Source: Micromonospora qiuiae
Lineage (GTDB): Bacteria; Actinomycetota; Actinomycetes; Mycobacteriales; Micromonosporaceae
Assembly: GCF_016863555.1 (NCBI RefSeq)
Contig: NZ_BOPC01000011.1
Span: 62,001 to 126,000, forward strand
Length of the DNA stretch: 64,000 nucleotides
Reading direction: 5' to 3'
Of the stretch, positions 33,236 to 40,305 are shown piece by piece. Position 1 is the stretch's first letter, and each line of letters starts with the position of its first letter. The position numbers and the translations under genes are program-made. The notes beneath the pieces are model-generated. The model made no database searches. It was given only the letters and a program-made list of their open reading frames with translations, and was not told the origin of the DNA.

Positions 33236-34351
33236 TCAGCCGGTGGTCAGCCGATTGCGGCGGAAGAACTGGGAGAGAGTGCCGAACTGGACCTGCTGGA
33301 TCAGGACGGCGGCGACGATGATGCCGCCCTTGACCATGTTCTGGGCCTCGACGGAGAGACCATTGATGGCGAAAAGGTTGGTGATGGTGGCGAAGATGAT
33401 CACACCGAGCAGGGAGCCGATGATGGTGCCCCGCCCGCCGCTGAGCAGCGTGCCGCCGATGATCACTGCGGCGATGGCGTCCAGTTCGTAGAGGTTCGCC
33501 ATCCCCGCCTGGGCCGAGGTGGCCTGGGCGGTGAGCATGATGGCGGCGATGCCGCAGCACAGTCCGGAGAGGCCGTAGAGCATCAAGGTGTGCCGCTTGA
33601 CGTCGATGCCGGCCAGCCGGGCCGCCTCCGGGTTGCCGCCGACGGCGACCGTACGCCGGCCGAAGGTGGTGCGGTTGAGCAGCACCCACCCGGCGGCGAC
33701 GACCGCGGCGAGAATGTAGACCAACAGCGGGATGCCGAGCAGATTGGTGCTGGCGATGCCGTTGATGGTGGTGTTCTGCGAGATCTGGGTCTGCTTGTCG
33801 GAGATCTCGGCGGCCAGTCCTCGGGCGGCCACCAGCATGGCCAGCGTGGCGATGAACGGCACCAGCCGCCCGTACGCGATGAGCGTCCCGTTGACCAGGC
33901 CGACCGCCAACCCGACCACGATCGCAGTGAAGATCATCCCGCCGGCGCCGAAGCTCTGGGTGGCGACCGTGGTGGACCAGACCCCGGCCAACGCGACGAT
34001 CGCGCCGACCGAGAGGTCGATGCCGCCACCGATGATCACGAAGGTCATCCCGACGGTGACCACGCCGGCCACCGAGGCGAGCTTGAGGATGATGAGCATG
34101 TTCGCCCAGACCCAGTCCGGGTTGGAGTAGAGATCCGAGCGGGTGGCCGCCCCGATCACGAAGAGCACGACCAGCACCCCGATCAGGGCGAGGTTGCGGC
34201 GCGCGCCCTCGCCGCCGTCCCCGTGCCACCAGGAGAGCCGGCCGGCGCTGCCCGGGGTGGCGGCCCGCCCCCCGGCCGCCTCGGTCGCGGCCGGATCCAC
34301 CGGCGCCGACTGCGCCGGCAACTGGGTCGTGGTCGAAGGGCCATCACTCAT
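33236..34351 (-). CDS. Ribose-type ABC transporter permease (RbsC family)
   Basis: 371 residues; ATG overlaps the upstream ATPase stop by 4 bp (ATGA). An unusual polar Ser/Thr/Pro/Ala N-terminal tail (~50 residues) precedes about nine hydrophobic helices. RbsC features: GVVTVGMTFVIIGGGIDLSV (FVIIxGGIDLSVG motif), VGAIVALAG, GLVNGTLIAYGRLVPFIATL, ATLAMLVAARGLA, TFGRRTVAVGGNPEAARLAG (GxxxYAvGgN-aA-lsG) and AGMANLYELDAIAAVIIGGT with SGGRGTIIGSLLGVIIF. It carries sugar delivered by the binding protein at 32088, powered by the ATPase at 34348. Confidence 0.94.
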   Translation of the reverse strand: MSDGPSTTTQLPAQSAPVDPAATEAAGGRAATPGSAGRLSWWHGDGGEGARRNLALIGVLVVLFVIGAATRSDLYSNPDWVWANMLIILKLASVAGVVTVGMTFVIIGGGIDLSVGAIVALAGVWSTTVATQSFGAGGMIFTAIVVGLAVGLVNGTLIAYGRLVPFIATLAMLVAARGLAAEISDKQTQISQNTTINGIASTNLLGIPLLVYILAAVVAAGWVLLNRTTFGRRTVAVGGNPEAARLAGIDVKRHTLMLYGLSGLCCGIAAIMLTAQATSAQAGMANLYELDAIAAVIIGGTLLSGGRGTIIGSLLGVIIFATITNLFAINGLSVEAQNMVKGGIIVAAVLIQQVQFGTLSQFFRRNRLTTG

Positions 34352-35916
34352 GCCGTCACCTCCAGGGACCCCGCCATGACGAGGTCGAGCACGGTGTCTT
34401 CGTCAAGTTCGGCGGCCGGGGCAGTGCGGACGACCCGCCCCTCCCGCATCACCAGCACCCGATCGGCCAGGCCGAGCACCTCGGGCACCTCACTGGAGAC
34501 CAGCAGCACCCCGACGCCCTCGGCGGCCAGCTGCCGGATCACCTGGTAGAGCTCGGCCCGGGCGCCGACATCCACGCCCCGGGTGGGCTCGTCGAGCAAC
34601 AGCAGCTTCGTGCCGCCGAGCAGCCAGCGCCCGACCACCACCTTCTGCTGATTGCCACCGGAGAGGGTGCGTACCGCCCGGCGGACGTCGCGCGGTCGCA
34701 TCTCCAGGCTCTCGGCGACCCGGTCCGCCTCGGCCTGCTCCCGGGTGGCGTCGGTGAACCCGAATCGGGCGTAGCGGCCGAAGGTGGCCAGCGTGACGTT
34801 GCGATAGATCGGCTCGCCGAGCAGCAGCGCCTGGCTCTTGCGCTCCTCGGGCGCCATGCCCAGGCCGGCCTTCACCGCCGCGCCGACGCTGCCCGGCCGC
34901 AGCGCCCTGCCGGACATCCGCACGGTGCCGGACTCGGCCCGACGCGCACCGTAGATGGTCTCCAGCAGCTCGGAGCGGCCGGAACCGACCAACCCGGCGA
35001 TGCCGACGATCTCCCCGGCCCGGACGGTGAGCGAGACGTCGGCGAACTCACCGGCCCGGGTCAACCCCTCGACCTGGAGCAGTTCCGCGCCGACCTCGCT
35101 GTCGTCGGGACGGTCCGGGAAGACGTACTCGATGCTCCGGCCGGTCATCCGGGAGACCAGATCCCGGGTCGGGGTGTCGCGGGCCGACAGGTTCGCCGCG
35201 GTGGTCCGGCCGTCCTTGAGTACGGTCACCCGGTCGCCGATCTCGCGGATCTCCTCCAGCCGATGGGAGATGTAAATAACGGCGATGCCCTGTGCGGTCA
35301 GCTCTCGGATGATCCGGAAGAGGTTCCCCACCTCGTCGTGCGCGAGCACCGCGCTCGGCTCGTCCATGATGATCAGCCGGGCCTCGTGGGAGAGCGCGCG
35401 GGCCATGCTGACCACCTGCTTGCCGGCTGCGGGCAGTGCCCGGACCATCCGGTTGGGCGGGATCTCGGCATGGCCGAGCCGGCCGAGGATCTGCCGGGTG
35501 CGCCGGGCCATCTGGCCCCGACGGATGAAACCGAAGCCACGCGGCTCGTGGCCGAGAAAGGCGTTCTCCGCGACCGAGAGGTCCTCGACCAGGTCGAGTT
35601 CCTGGTAGATGGTGGCGATCCCGGCACGCATGGCGGCCTGCGGGTTGGCGAAGGCGACGGGCTCACCGCGCCACTGCACCAGCCCCGAGTCGGGCCGGTG
35701 CACCCCGGCGAGCACCTTGATCAGCGTGGACTTGCCGGCACCGTTCTGCCCGAGCAGGCAGTGCACCTCGCCGGCGCGTACCTCCAGCTGCACGCCGTCG
35801 AGGGCGCGTACGCCGGGAAAGGTCTTCACCACGTCGGTCAGACGCAGGACCACCTCGCCCTTGACGGTGTCGGCGGGTGCCTCGACCAGTGGAGCACTCT
35901 CGGGCTGCTCGCTCAT
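34348..35916 (-). CDS. Sugar ABC transporter ATPase with two nucleotide domains (RbsA/MglA family)
   Basis: 522 residues from the ATG at 35916 (GGAGGAGC upstream). N-terminal cassette: CLLGQNGAGKSTLIKVLAGV (Walker A), ATIYQELDLVEDLSVAENAF (Q-loop), RLIIMDEPSAVLAHDEV (Walker B). Its signature helix reads RALPAAGKQVVSMARALS where LSxGxxQ is normal. C-terminal cassette: GIAGLVGSGRSELLETIYGA (degenerate Walker A, usual for this family), TLSGGNQQKVVVGRWL (good signature) and LLLDEPTRGVDVGARAELYQ. The divergence in the N-terminal signature is a little greater than usual. The next gene (permease) overlaps by 4 bp, and the ROK gene ends 40 bp upstream. Confidence 0.94.
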   Translation of the reverse strand: MSEQPESAPLVEAPADTVKGEVVLRLTDVVKTFPGVRALDGVQLEVRAGEVHCLLGQNGAGKSTLIKVLAGVHRPDSGLVQWRGEPVAFANPQAAMRAGIATIYQELDLVEDLSVAENAFLGHEPRGFGFIRRGQMARRTRQILGRLGHAEIPPNRMVRALPAAGKQVVSMARALSHEARLIIMDEPSAVLAHDEVGNLFRIIRELTAQGIAVIYISHRLEEIREIGDRVTVLKDGRTTAANLSARDTPTRDLVSRMTGRSIEYVFPDRPDDSEVGAELLQVEGLTRAGEFADVSLTVRAGEIVGIAGLVGSGRSELLETIYGARRAESGTVRMSGRALRPGSVGAAVKAGLGMAPEERKSQALLLGEPIYRNVTLATFGRYARFGFTDATREQAEADRVAESLEMRPRDVRRAVRTLSGGNQQKVVVGRWLLGGTKLLLLDEPTRGVDVGARAELYQVIRQLAAEGVGVLLVSSEVPEVLGLADRVLVMREGRVVRTAPAAELDEDTVLDLVMAGSLEVTA

Positions 35917-35956
35917 CACGCTCCTCCACTTTGGTGACTCACTCGCGCAGGCTCGT

Positions 35957-37135
35957 TCATGCCGCCTCGCCGAAGGCCAGGTCACTGGCGAGCACGGCGG
36001 CGCCGGCCACACCGGCACGCGACCCGAGCTCGGAGAGCACGACCGGGAGGTTGCCGGTGGCCAGCGGCAGCGAGCGGCGGTAGACGACGCTGCGGATCTC
36101 CGCGAGCAGGATGTGCCCGAGTTGGGCGAGCCCGCCACCGATGACGATCATTGACGGGTTGGTGAAACTGACCAGCCCGGCCAGGACGCTGCCGACCCGG
36201 CGCCCGCCCTCGCGGATGAGCTGGATGCAGGTCACGTCTCCTTCACCGGCGCCGGCGGCCACGTCGAGGGCGGTGACCGTGCCCTGTGCAGCCAGCCGTT
36301 CGGCCAGCGCCGGCGAGGTGCCGGAGCGCGCCGCGGCCATGGCCTCCTTGGCCAGCGCCGCGCCGCTGAACAGCGCCTCGAGGCAGCCGGCGTTGCCGCA
36401 CGAGCAGATCGGCCCGTGCGGGTCGACCTGGATGTGGCCGATGTCCCCGGCGCAACCGTCGGTGCCCCGGTAGACCTCGCCGCTGAGGTATATGCCGCAC
36501 CCGATGCCGGTGCCGATCTTGACGAACAGGAAGTCGTTGACCGAGTGCGCCACCCCGCCGTGCCGCTCGCCGATGGCCATGATGTTCACGTCGTTGTCGA
36601 CCACCGCCGGGCAGCTGTGCTCCCGGGTGATCAGCTCACGGACGGGAAAGCGATCCCAGCCGGGCATGATCGGCGGGGAGACCGGCACCCCGTCACGGAA
36701 GCTGACCGGGCCGGGAACTCCTATGCCGACCGCGTCGAGCCGGTCGTAGACCCCGTCGGTCCGGGCCTTGTACAGCAACTCGTTGACCCGTTGCAGGATG
36801 GCCTTGGGGCCGGACCTGATGTCGGCCGCCTCCGCGTACGCGGCGACCGGCTCCAGCCGCCCGTTGACCACCTCGACGTCGATGGAGCTGGCACCCAGGT
36901 CGACGGCGGCGAAGCGCAGTTGCGGGCGCAGTTCGACCAGAGTGGAGCGTCGCCCGCCCCGGGATGCCGCCTTGCCCGCCTCGGCCACGTAGCCGAGCGC
37001 GACCAGCCGCTCCAGCTCGGCGAGCAACCGGGGGCGGGGCATTTCCAGCCGGTCGGCGAGCTCGGCCCGGGACAACGAACCCTCGTCGCGCAGCAGCCGC
37101 AGCAGCCGGACGTGCAGCGGGTCGGCGGTTTGCAC
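35957..37135 (-). CDS. ROK-family transcriptional regulator of the ABC sugar operon
   Basis: 392 residues; GTG at 37135 with GGAGAGGTGAGCC before it. Winged helix in ~1-60 (SLSRAELADRLEMPRPRLLA, then GYVAEAGKAASRGGRRS), then the ROK/sugar-kinase fold: AVDLGASSIDVEVVNG, GIGVPGPVSFRDG, AVVDNDVNIMAIGERHGG, KIGTGIGCGIYLSG, CAGDIGHIQV and zinc motif CSCGNAGCLEALFSG. It shows the same architecture and many of the same words as the ROK protein at 14481 (SRGGRRS, LVSFxNPxxVVIGG, VYRRSxPLATG), so the two are paralogues. As first gene of the ABC operon it probably represses its own transcription. Confidence 0.93.
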   Translation of the reverse strand: MQTADPLHVRLLRLLRDEGSLSRAELADRLEMPRPRLLAELERLVALGYVAEAGKAASRGGRRSTLVELRPQLRFAAVDLGASSIDVEVVNGRLEPVAAYAEAADIRSGPKAILQRVNELLYKARTDGVYDRLDAVGIGVPGPVSFRDGVPVSPPIMPGWDRFPVRELITREHSCPAVVDNDVNIMAIGERHGGVAHSVNDFLFVKIGTGIGCGIYLSGEVYRGTDGCAGDIGHIQVDPHGPICSCGNAGCLEALFSGAALAKEAMAAARSGTSPALAERLAAQGTVTALDVAAGAGEGDVTCIQLIREGGRRVGSVLAGLVSFTNPSMIVIGGGLAQLGHILLAEIRSVVYRRSLPLATGNLPVVLSELGSRAGVAGAAVLASDLAFGEAA

Positions 37136-37248
37136 GGCTCACCTCTCCACCGGGCTCGTTCACATCGACGAGGTGCCGATGCGTGGTGTCCGACACAGTA
37201 GGCGTCTTCCGCGCTGCCTGTCCAGAGCTTCGGCCGCTATCCCGCCAA

Positions 37249-37270
37249 CTTTTGTCCCTGTCGACGAAAG
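37249..37270. promoter_or_regulatory. Candidate ROK operator
   Basis: Imperfect inverted repeat CTTTTGTC (37249-37256) and GACGAAAG (37263-37270), 115-135 bp before the ROK start. CTTTTGTC and TCGACGAAA also occur in the 21945-22032 region upstream of the sugar dehydrogenase gene. Confidence 0.4.
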
Positions 37271-37339
37271 ATGTAGTGGATCATGAAAAGCGTCAGCCCA
37301 GCGGGACGAACGGCAGCGGGCGGCGGGCCGACAAAGACT

Positions 37340-37371
37340 GGACCCGACCGCCGAGAACGGCGATCGGGTCC
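37340..37371 (-). terminator. Terminator hairpin of the mau-like operon
   Basis: 14-bp inverted repeat with one mismatch (37340-37353 with 37358-37371) and an AGAA loop, 18 bp past the stop at 37389 on the minus strand. Confidence 0.8.
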
Positions 37372-37388
37372 TGGTGGGGGTGGAGCTA

Positions 37389-37664
37389 CTAACTCGCCCG
37401 GAGATCCTCGTACGCCTCGACCTTGCGGATCTCCACGAGGCCGTCCGGGCTGAAGTTGACCTCCACGACGTCGACGCTGTGCTTACCGACCCGACCGTCG
37501 GCGAACTGCACCCGACGGTCCACCCGGACGGCGCGCGGTCCGACGTTGCGAACCCACACGTTCTGCACCTCGTTACCGGTCAGGCTGGTGCCGACCATGA
37601 CGGTCTGCTCGCCCGAGGTGTCCTCCGTCAGGATCACATGGCCACGAACTGTTCGTATTGGCAT
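37389..37664 (-). CDS. Small protein of unknown function, last gene of the mau-like operon
   Basis: 91 residues; ATG preceded by AAGGAGAGG. Predicted beta-rich and soluble: VRGHVILTEDTSGEQTVMVG, NEVQNVWVRNVGPRAVRVDR, VDVVEVNFSPDGLVEIRKVE. There are no Cys residues and no signal peptide. The NVWVRNVGPRAVRVDRRVQF stretch suggests a small beta-sandwich. I do not recognise a family. It is 12 bp after the gene at 37677 and just before a strong terminator, so it is the operon's 3' end. Confidence 0.7.
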   Translation of the reverse strand: MPIRTVRGHVILTEDTSGEQTVMVGTSLTGNEVQNVWVRNVGPRAVRVDRRVQFADGRVGKHSVDVVEVNFSPDGLVEIRKVEAYEDLRAS

Positions 37665-37676
37665 GCCAACCTCTCC

Positions 37677-38162
37677 TTACTTCCCGTTACGTTTCAGGGG
37701 CGACAGGGGTGAGCGCGGTGGGACCGGCGACCCGAACAGCACGCGCCGCGAATCACCGGTGAACGAGAAGACCCCGCTGCTCGTCGCGACACCGAGCCGG
37801 ATCGGCAACCGGGTGGCGAAGGTGTGCCGCTGCGCCGAGCCGATGCCGTAGACGCTGTCCAGGTCACGCCACACCGAGATGCTGAGCAGGGTACGTTCCC
37901 GCCACAGCACCGCGCCGTGACTGGTGACGAGGCCGGGCGCGAGCCGCCGTACGTCCCGCCCGATGTGCGTGTGCAGCGCCACCAGGAACAGCAGCACCGC
38001 CAGGTTCGGGCACTCGAACCGGGTGATGACGACCTGACCCTCCGCCGGGTCGGGGGCAGGGATCTCGTCGGCCCTCAGATCATCACGAATCCGCCGACCA
38101 CCGCCGTGCCGATCAGCACGATCCCTGACGAGCGCCGGAGGATCTTCACCAGATCCTGCCAT
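37677..38162 (-). CDS. Unknown protein of the mau-like operon, long overlap with upstream gene
   Basis: 161 residues. The only possible start I find is the ATG at 38162, which follows GAGGAGGGATTGAC, an excellent ribosome site; the frame therefore overlaps the last 88 bases of the upstream membrane-protein gene. The first ~35 residues (Arg/Asp-rich, read antiphase to the neighbour) look unstructured. The rest contains EGQVVITRFECPNLAVLLFL, APGLVTSHGAVLWRERTLLS, SVWRDLDSVYGIGSAQRH and SFTGDSRRVLF. The SVWRDLDSVYG phrase recalls dimeric alpha-beta barrel proteins (DUF3291/ABM-like), with low confidence. If translation instead began near 38080, a non-standard start would be needed. Confidence 0.6.
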   Translation of the reverse strand: MAGSGEDPPALVRDRADRHGGGRRIRDDLRADEIPAPDPAEGQVVITRFECPNLAVLLFLVALHTHIGRDVRRLAPGLVTSHGAVLWRERTLLSISVWRDLDSVYGIGSAQRHTFATRLPIRLGVATSSGVFSFTGDSRRVLFGSPVPPRSPLSPLKRNGK

Positions 38163-38653
38163 GTCAATCCCTCCTCTCCGATGGAGTTCAGCGTCGGGCT
38201 ACGCGCCGCGAGGAAGGCCATCGCCAGTACCGCCGCCGTCCAGGCGGCCGGCAGGACGACCGGCGCCGCCTGCGGCGCGACGAGCACCAGACCGGCCAGC
38301 GTCACCCAGAGCAGCGACGTGGTCTTCTGCGTGGTGAACAACAACGCCAGATCGAGCCCCCAGACCACCCCGAGCCTGCCCGGCTTCAGCATCCGCACGA
38401 GCGACTGCGGCACCTGACGATGCAGGAACGGGGTCCGCTGGGTCAGGTCGGCGATGCCGAATCCGAACAGCATCACGCCGAAGATGAGCCAGCGTGCCTC
38501 GTCGGCGACCAGTGACACGACCAACGTGCCCAGCAGGAGGACGGGGACCGCGAGGAGCATCGATCCGACCAACCCGCCGAACAGGAGCCCCACCAGGAAC
38601 CGGACACCGCCTGCCCGGTCGTACCGCAACATCGGGCCGGAGACCCCGGCCAT
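38075..38653 (-). CDS. Membrane protein of the mau-like operon
   Basis: 192 residues; ATG with GAGG 8 nt upstream. About five hydrophobic helices: FLVGLLFGGLVGSMLLAVPV, WLIFGVMLFGFGIADLTQR, GVVWGLDLALLFTTQKTTSL, LLWVTLAGLVLVAPQAAPVV, and a last one SSGIVLIGTAVVGGFVM. The GVVWGLDLALLFTTQKTTSL segment, with charged and polar residues inside a helix, may be functional. It has no Cys-X-X-Cys and no known family that I recognise. Position between the cysteine-rich protein gene and the unknown gene at 37677 suggests a role in maturing, anchoring or transporting the small protein. Confidence 0.75.
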   Translation of the reverse strand: MAGVSGPMLRYDRAGGVRFLVGLLFGGLVGSMLLAVPVLLLGTLVVSLVADEARWLIFGVMLFGFGIADLTQRTPFLHRQVPQSLVRMLKPGRLGVVWGLDLALLFTTQKTTSLLWVTLAGLVLVAPQAAPVVLPAAWTAAVLAMAFLAARSPTLNSIGEEGLTWQDLVKILRRSSGIVLIGTAVVGGFVMI

Positions 38654-38662
38654 CGACGTGCC

Positions 38663-38722
38663 TCAAGGGCTCTGCATCTGAAGGATCGCGCCGAGCAGCG
38701 CGAACCCGATGATCACCGACAT
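38663..38722 (-). CDS. Possible 19-residue membrane peptide
   Basis: A short frame fills the 72-bp gap between the cysteine-rich protein gene and the membrane-protein gene: MSVIIGFALLGAILQMQSP, one hydrophobic helix. It starts 3 nt after the upstream stop, so translational coupling is possible, though there is no clear ribosome site of its own. Real small membrane proteins look like this, but chance cannot be excluded. Confidence 0.35.
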   Translation of the reverse strand: MSVIIGFALLGAILQMQSP

Positions 38723-38725
38723 CGA

Positions 38726-39049
38726 TCAGCCACAGTTCGAGATGCAGGTGTACTTCGTGGCGGAGCCGACGTAAGCCGTCTTGGCGGCGTTGTACTTCTC
38801 GCAGCAGTTGTAGCGGTACACCGGCCCGACTGTGCCGAAGGTGCACTGCCACACCCAGTGCGGACTGCCGGTGCAGTTCGCGTAGGTGATGTTCGGTGGT
38901 ACGAAGGAGAGAGTGCAACACGCCCAGTTCGCCGCATGTGCCGGAGTGCTTCGCCCGAACACCGCGGTCGCCATGGCGAGGCCGCTCGCCCCGGCACCGG
39001 CCAGCAACCTCCGTCGGTTGCTGCGTAGCTTGGTCAACTGCTTTTTCAC
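38726..39049 (-). CDS. Tat-exported cysteine-rich small protein resembling methylamine dehydrogenase light chain
   Basis: 107 residues; GTG start overlapping the MauD-like stop (GTGA) with a perfect GGAGGTAGC site. A twin-arginine signal (NRRRLLAGAGASGLAMATAV) is cut near Ala39 (PAHA-AN). The ~68-residue mature part has eight Cys (44, 45, 59, 69, 82, 83, 102, 106) and three Trp (42, 65, 67). SPHWVWQC (W65, C69) and VYRYNCCEKYN resemble the methylamine dehydrogenase small subunit near its TTQ Trp (W-V-A-S-C) and its YRDCC motif; ATKYTCIS resembles the end of that subunit. The second TTQ tryptophan region (IIWC-like) is missing, as is about a third of the length. MauD and MauE homologues directly upstream, which in methylotrophs mature the small subunit, support the relation. 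Resemblance is from memory. Confidence 0.7.
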   Translation of the reverse strand: MKKQLTKLRSNRRRLLAGAGASGLAMATAVFGRSTPAHAANWACCTLSFVPPNITYANCTGSPHWVWQCTFGTVGPVYRYNCCEKYNAAKTAYVGSATKYTCISNCG

Positions 39050-39594
39050 GCTACCTCCTCCTTGTCGGGGACACTCATCGCGCCTACCGCCGCCAGGACG
39101 GCAGGCAAATCCCAGAACAGCAATGCCGACTGCAGTCGGCCGTCCCGAATCAGCAGCGCCGCGGGGCTGGTGTCGATACCGAACTCGCCGGTGCTCCAGG
39201 CACCCTCCACGTCGATGTAGACCACCCCCCGGTCAATGCCGTGGGTACGGGCGAACTGCTCGCCTCGGCTGCGGTCGCCACACGCGACGACCACGGCGAC
39301 GTTCGCCGGCCCCCGGTCGAGCAGGCGCGACACCTGCCCGGCAATCTGCTCGCAGCTCGAACAGCTTGAGCTGAGCACGAGCACCAGGGCGTACTCCTGC
39401 TCGGCGACGTGCGCCAACTCGGCCGGCCAGTAATCCGGCCGCCGTCCGGTCCGTGCCGTCTCGATCGCCTCCAGGCGGCGGCGCGCGTCCTCGTCCGCGG
39501 CGGGAACCCGGGACGACAGCTCGCCGAGCATCGCGAAAAGGACGACCACGGCACCGGTGAGGATGAGGACGACGAGACTCAGGAACAAGATCAC
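39046..39594 (-). CDS. MauD/TlpA-like membrane-anchored thioredoxin-fold protein
   Basis: 182 residues; GTG start overlaps the MauE-like stop (GTGA). One N-terminal membrane helix (ILFLSLVVLILTGAVVVLFA), then a short linker (RRRLEAIETARTGRR) and a thioredoxin-like domain with active-site motif SSSCSSCEQ (Cys78, Cys81) ahead of AGQVSRLLDRGPANVAVVVA and HGIDRGVVYIDVEGAWSTGE. FGIDTSPAALLIRDGRLQSA holds the cis-Pro position (TSPA). The domain should lie outside the membrane and form or shuffle disulfides. MauD in methylamine-utilising bacteria does this for the cysteine-rich light chain; the gene for such a protein follows directly. Confidence 0.86.
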   Translation of the reverse strand: MILFLSLVVLILTGAVVVLFAMLGELSSRVPAADEDARRRLEAIETARTGRRPDYWPAELAHVAEQEYALVLVLSSSCSSCEQIAGQVSRLLDRGPANVAVVVACGDRSRGEQFARTHGIDRGVVYIDVEGAWSTGEFGIDTSPAALLIRDGRLQSALLFWDLPAVLAAVGAMSVPDKEEVA

Positions 39595-40115
39595 AGTGAC
39601 GGTCCCCTATCTAGACGAATCAACGGCCAGACCCAGGAGCGGTTGACGGCCAGGCAGAGCAGCAGTAGGGCAAGCGAGGCGCTGAGCAGCGCGGCCGGGT
39701 CGGCCGGTGCCGGCAGGGCCGCGTTCGCCGCAGCGGCGGAGATCAACCCCGCACCGATCGCCACGTTAGGCAGCCCGAGTGGTCTTCCGGCCGGGTTGCC
39801 GAAGCATCCGCACGGCTCGGCGCTACCGCGTACCAGGCCGAGCACTCCGAGACCGGCGATCCCCAGGCCGGTCGACGCGACGAGGACGACACCGGCGGGG
39901 CGAGTCACCGCGAACAGCAACGCGACACCGGCGAGACACTCGGCGACCGCGTATCCACGGATGACGCTGTCGGTGGTGGCTACCTGCGGCACGCCGACCT
40001 CGGTCAACGCCTCACGCAGCTGACCGGGTGACACGGCCTTGCTGAGTCCGGCTTGAATGAGCGTCGCCGCCACCAGGCTGTTGACCATGACCAGCACGAG
40101 TTCGTATGGCGACAT
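39591..40115 (-). CDS. MauE/DoxX-family redox-associated membrane protein
   Basis: 174 residues from the ATG at 40115 (GGGGAG upstream; a GTG at 40142 is possible). Four to five hydrophobic helices with the MauE hallmark PCGCFG (residues 101-106) after the third, and AVAECLAGVALLFAV with another Cys in a helix. MauE-type proteins pair with MauD-type thioredoxins to pass electrons for disulfide formation or isomerisation, analogous to DsbB/DsbD-like functions. First gene of the seven-gene minus-strand operon. The operon's promoter overlaps the candidate SARP repeats at 40179-40194. Confidence 0.86.
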   Translation of the reverse strand: MSPYELVLVMVNSLVAATLIQAGLSKAVSPGQLREALTEVGVPQVATTDSVIRGYAVAECLAGVALLFAVTRPAGVVLVASTGLGIAGLGVLGLVRGSAEPCGCFGNPAGRPLGLPNVAIGAGLISAAAANAALPAPADPAALLSASLALLLLCLAVNRSWVWPLIRLDRGPSL

Positions 40116-40153
40116 CACCTTAAGCACTCCCCGTTCCGCCACGACACGAGCCC

Positions 40154-40236
40154 AGACTAGGAAAACCGATCATCGTGATGTCACTGCGGTGTCATCGTCT
40201 CAGCACCTTGACTGATACAGAGGTATCGATCAGAAT
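40154..40236. promoter_or_regulatory. Divergent promoter region with SARP-type direct repeats
   Basis: Two TGTCA words at 40179-40183 and 40190-40194 repeat with an 11-bp period, the spacing typical of SARP sites. On the minus strand they overlap the -35 position of a candidate promoter whose -10 is TAGTCT (40159-40154), about 36 bp before the mauE-like start. On the plus strand TTGACT (40208-40213), 17 bp, CAGAAT (40231-40236) is a fair promoter for the SARP gene. Confidence 0.55.
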
Positions 40237-40305
40237 CGGTGTTCTTTACCGACCACGGGGTCCACCGGCACGGTTCAAAAGCCGTGACCCGGGGGAGGGA
40301 CAAGC

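Noticed and set aside
33144..34229. 361-residue upstream extension of the sugar-binding protein frame
   Set aside because: It runs over the permease gene in another frame, is Arg/Gly/His-rich, and the ATG at 33143 has an ideal ribosome site and starts the Tat/lipoprotein signal.
37389..40142. Complete methylamine dehydrogenase (mau) operon
   Set aside because: No heavy-chain propeller, amicyanin or MauG-type gene is present, and the small protein lacks one TTQ tryptophan region; only the maturation-type genes match.
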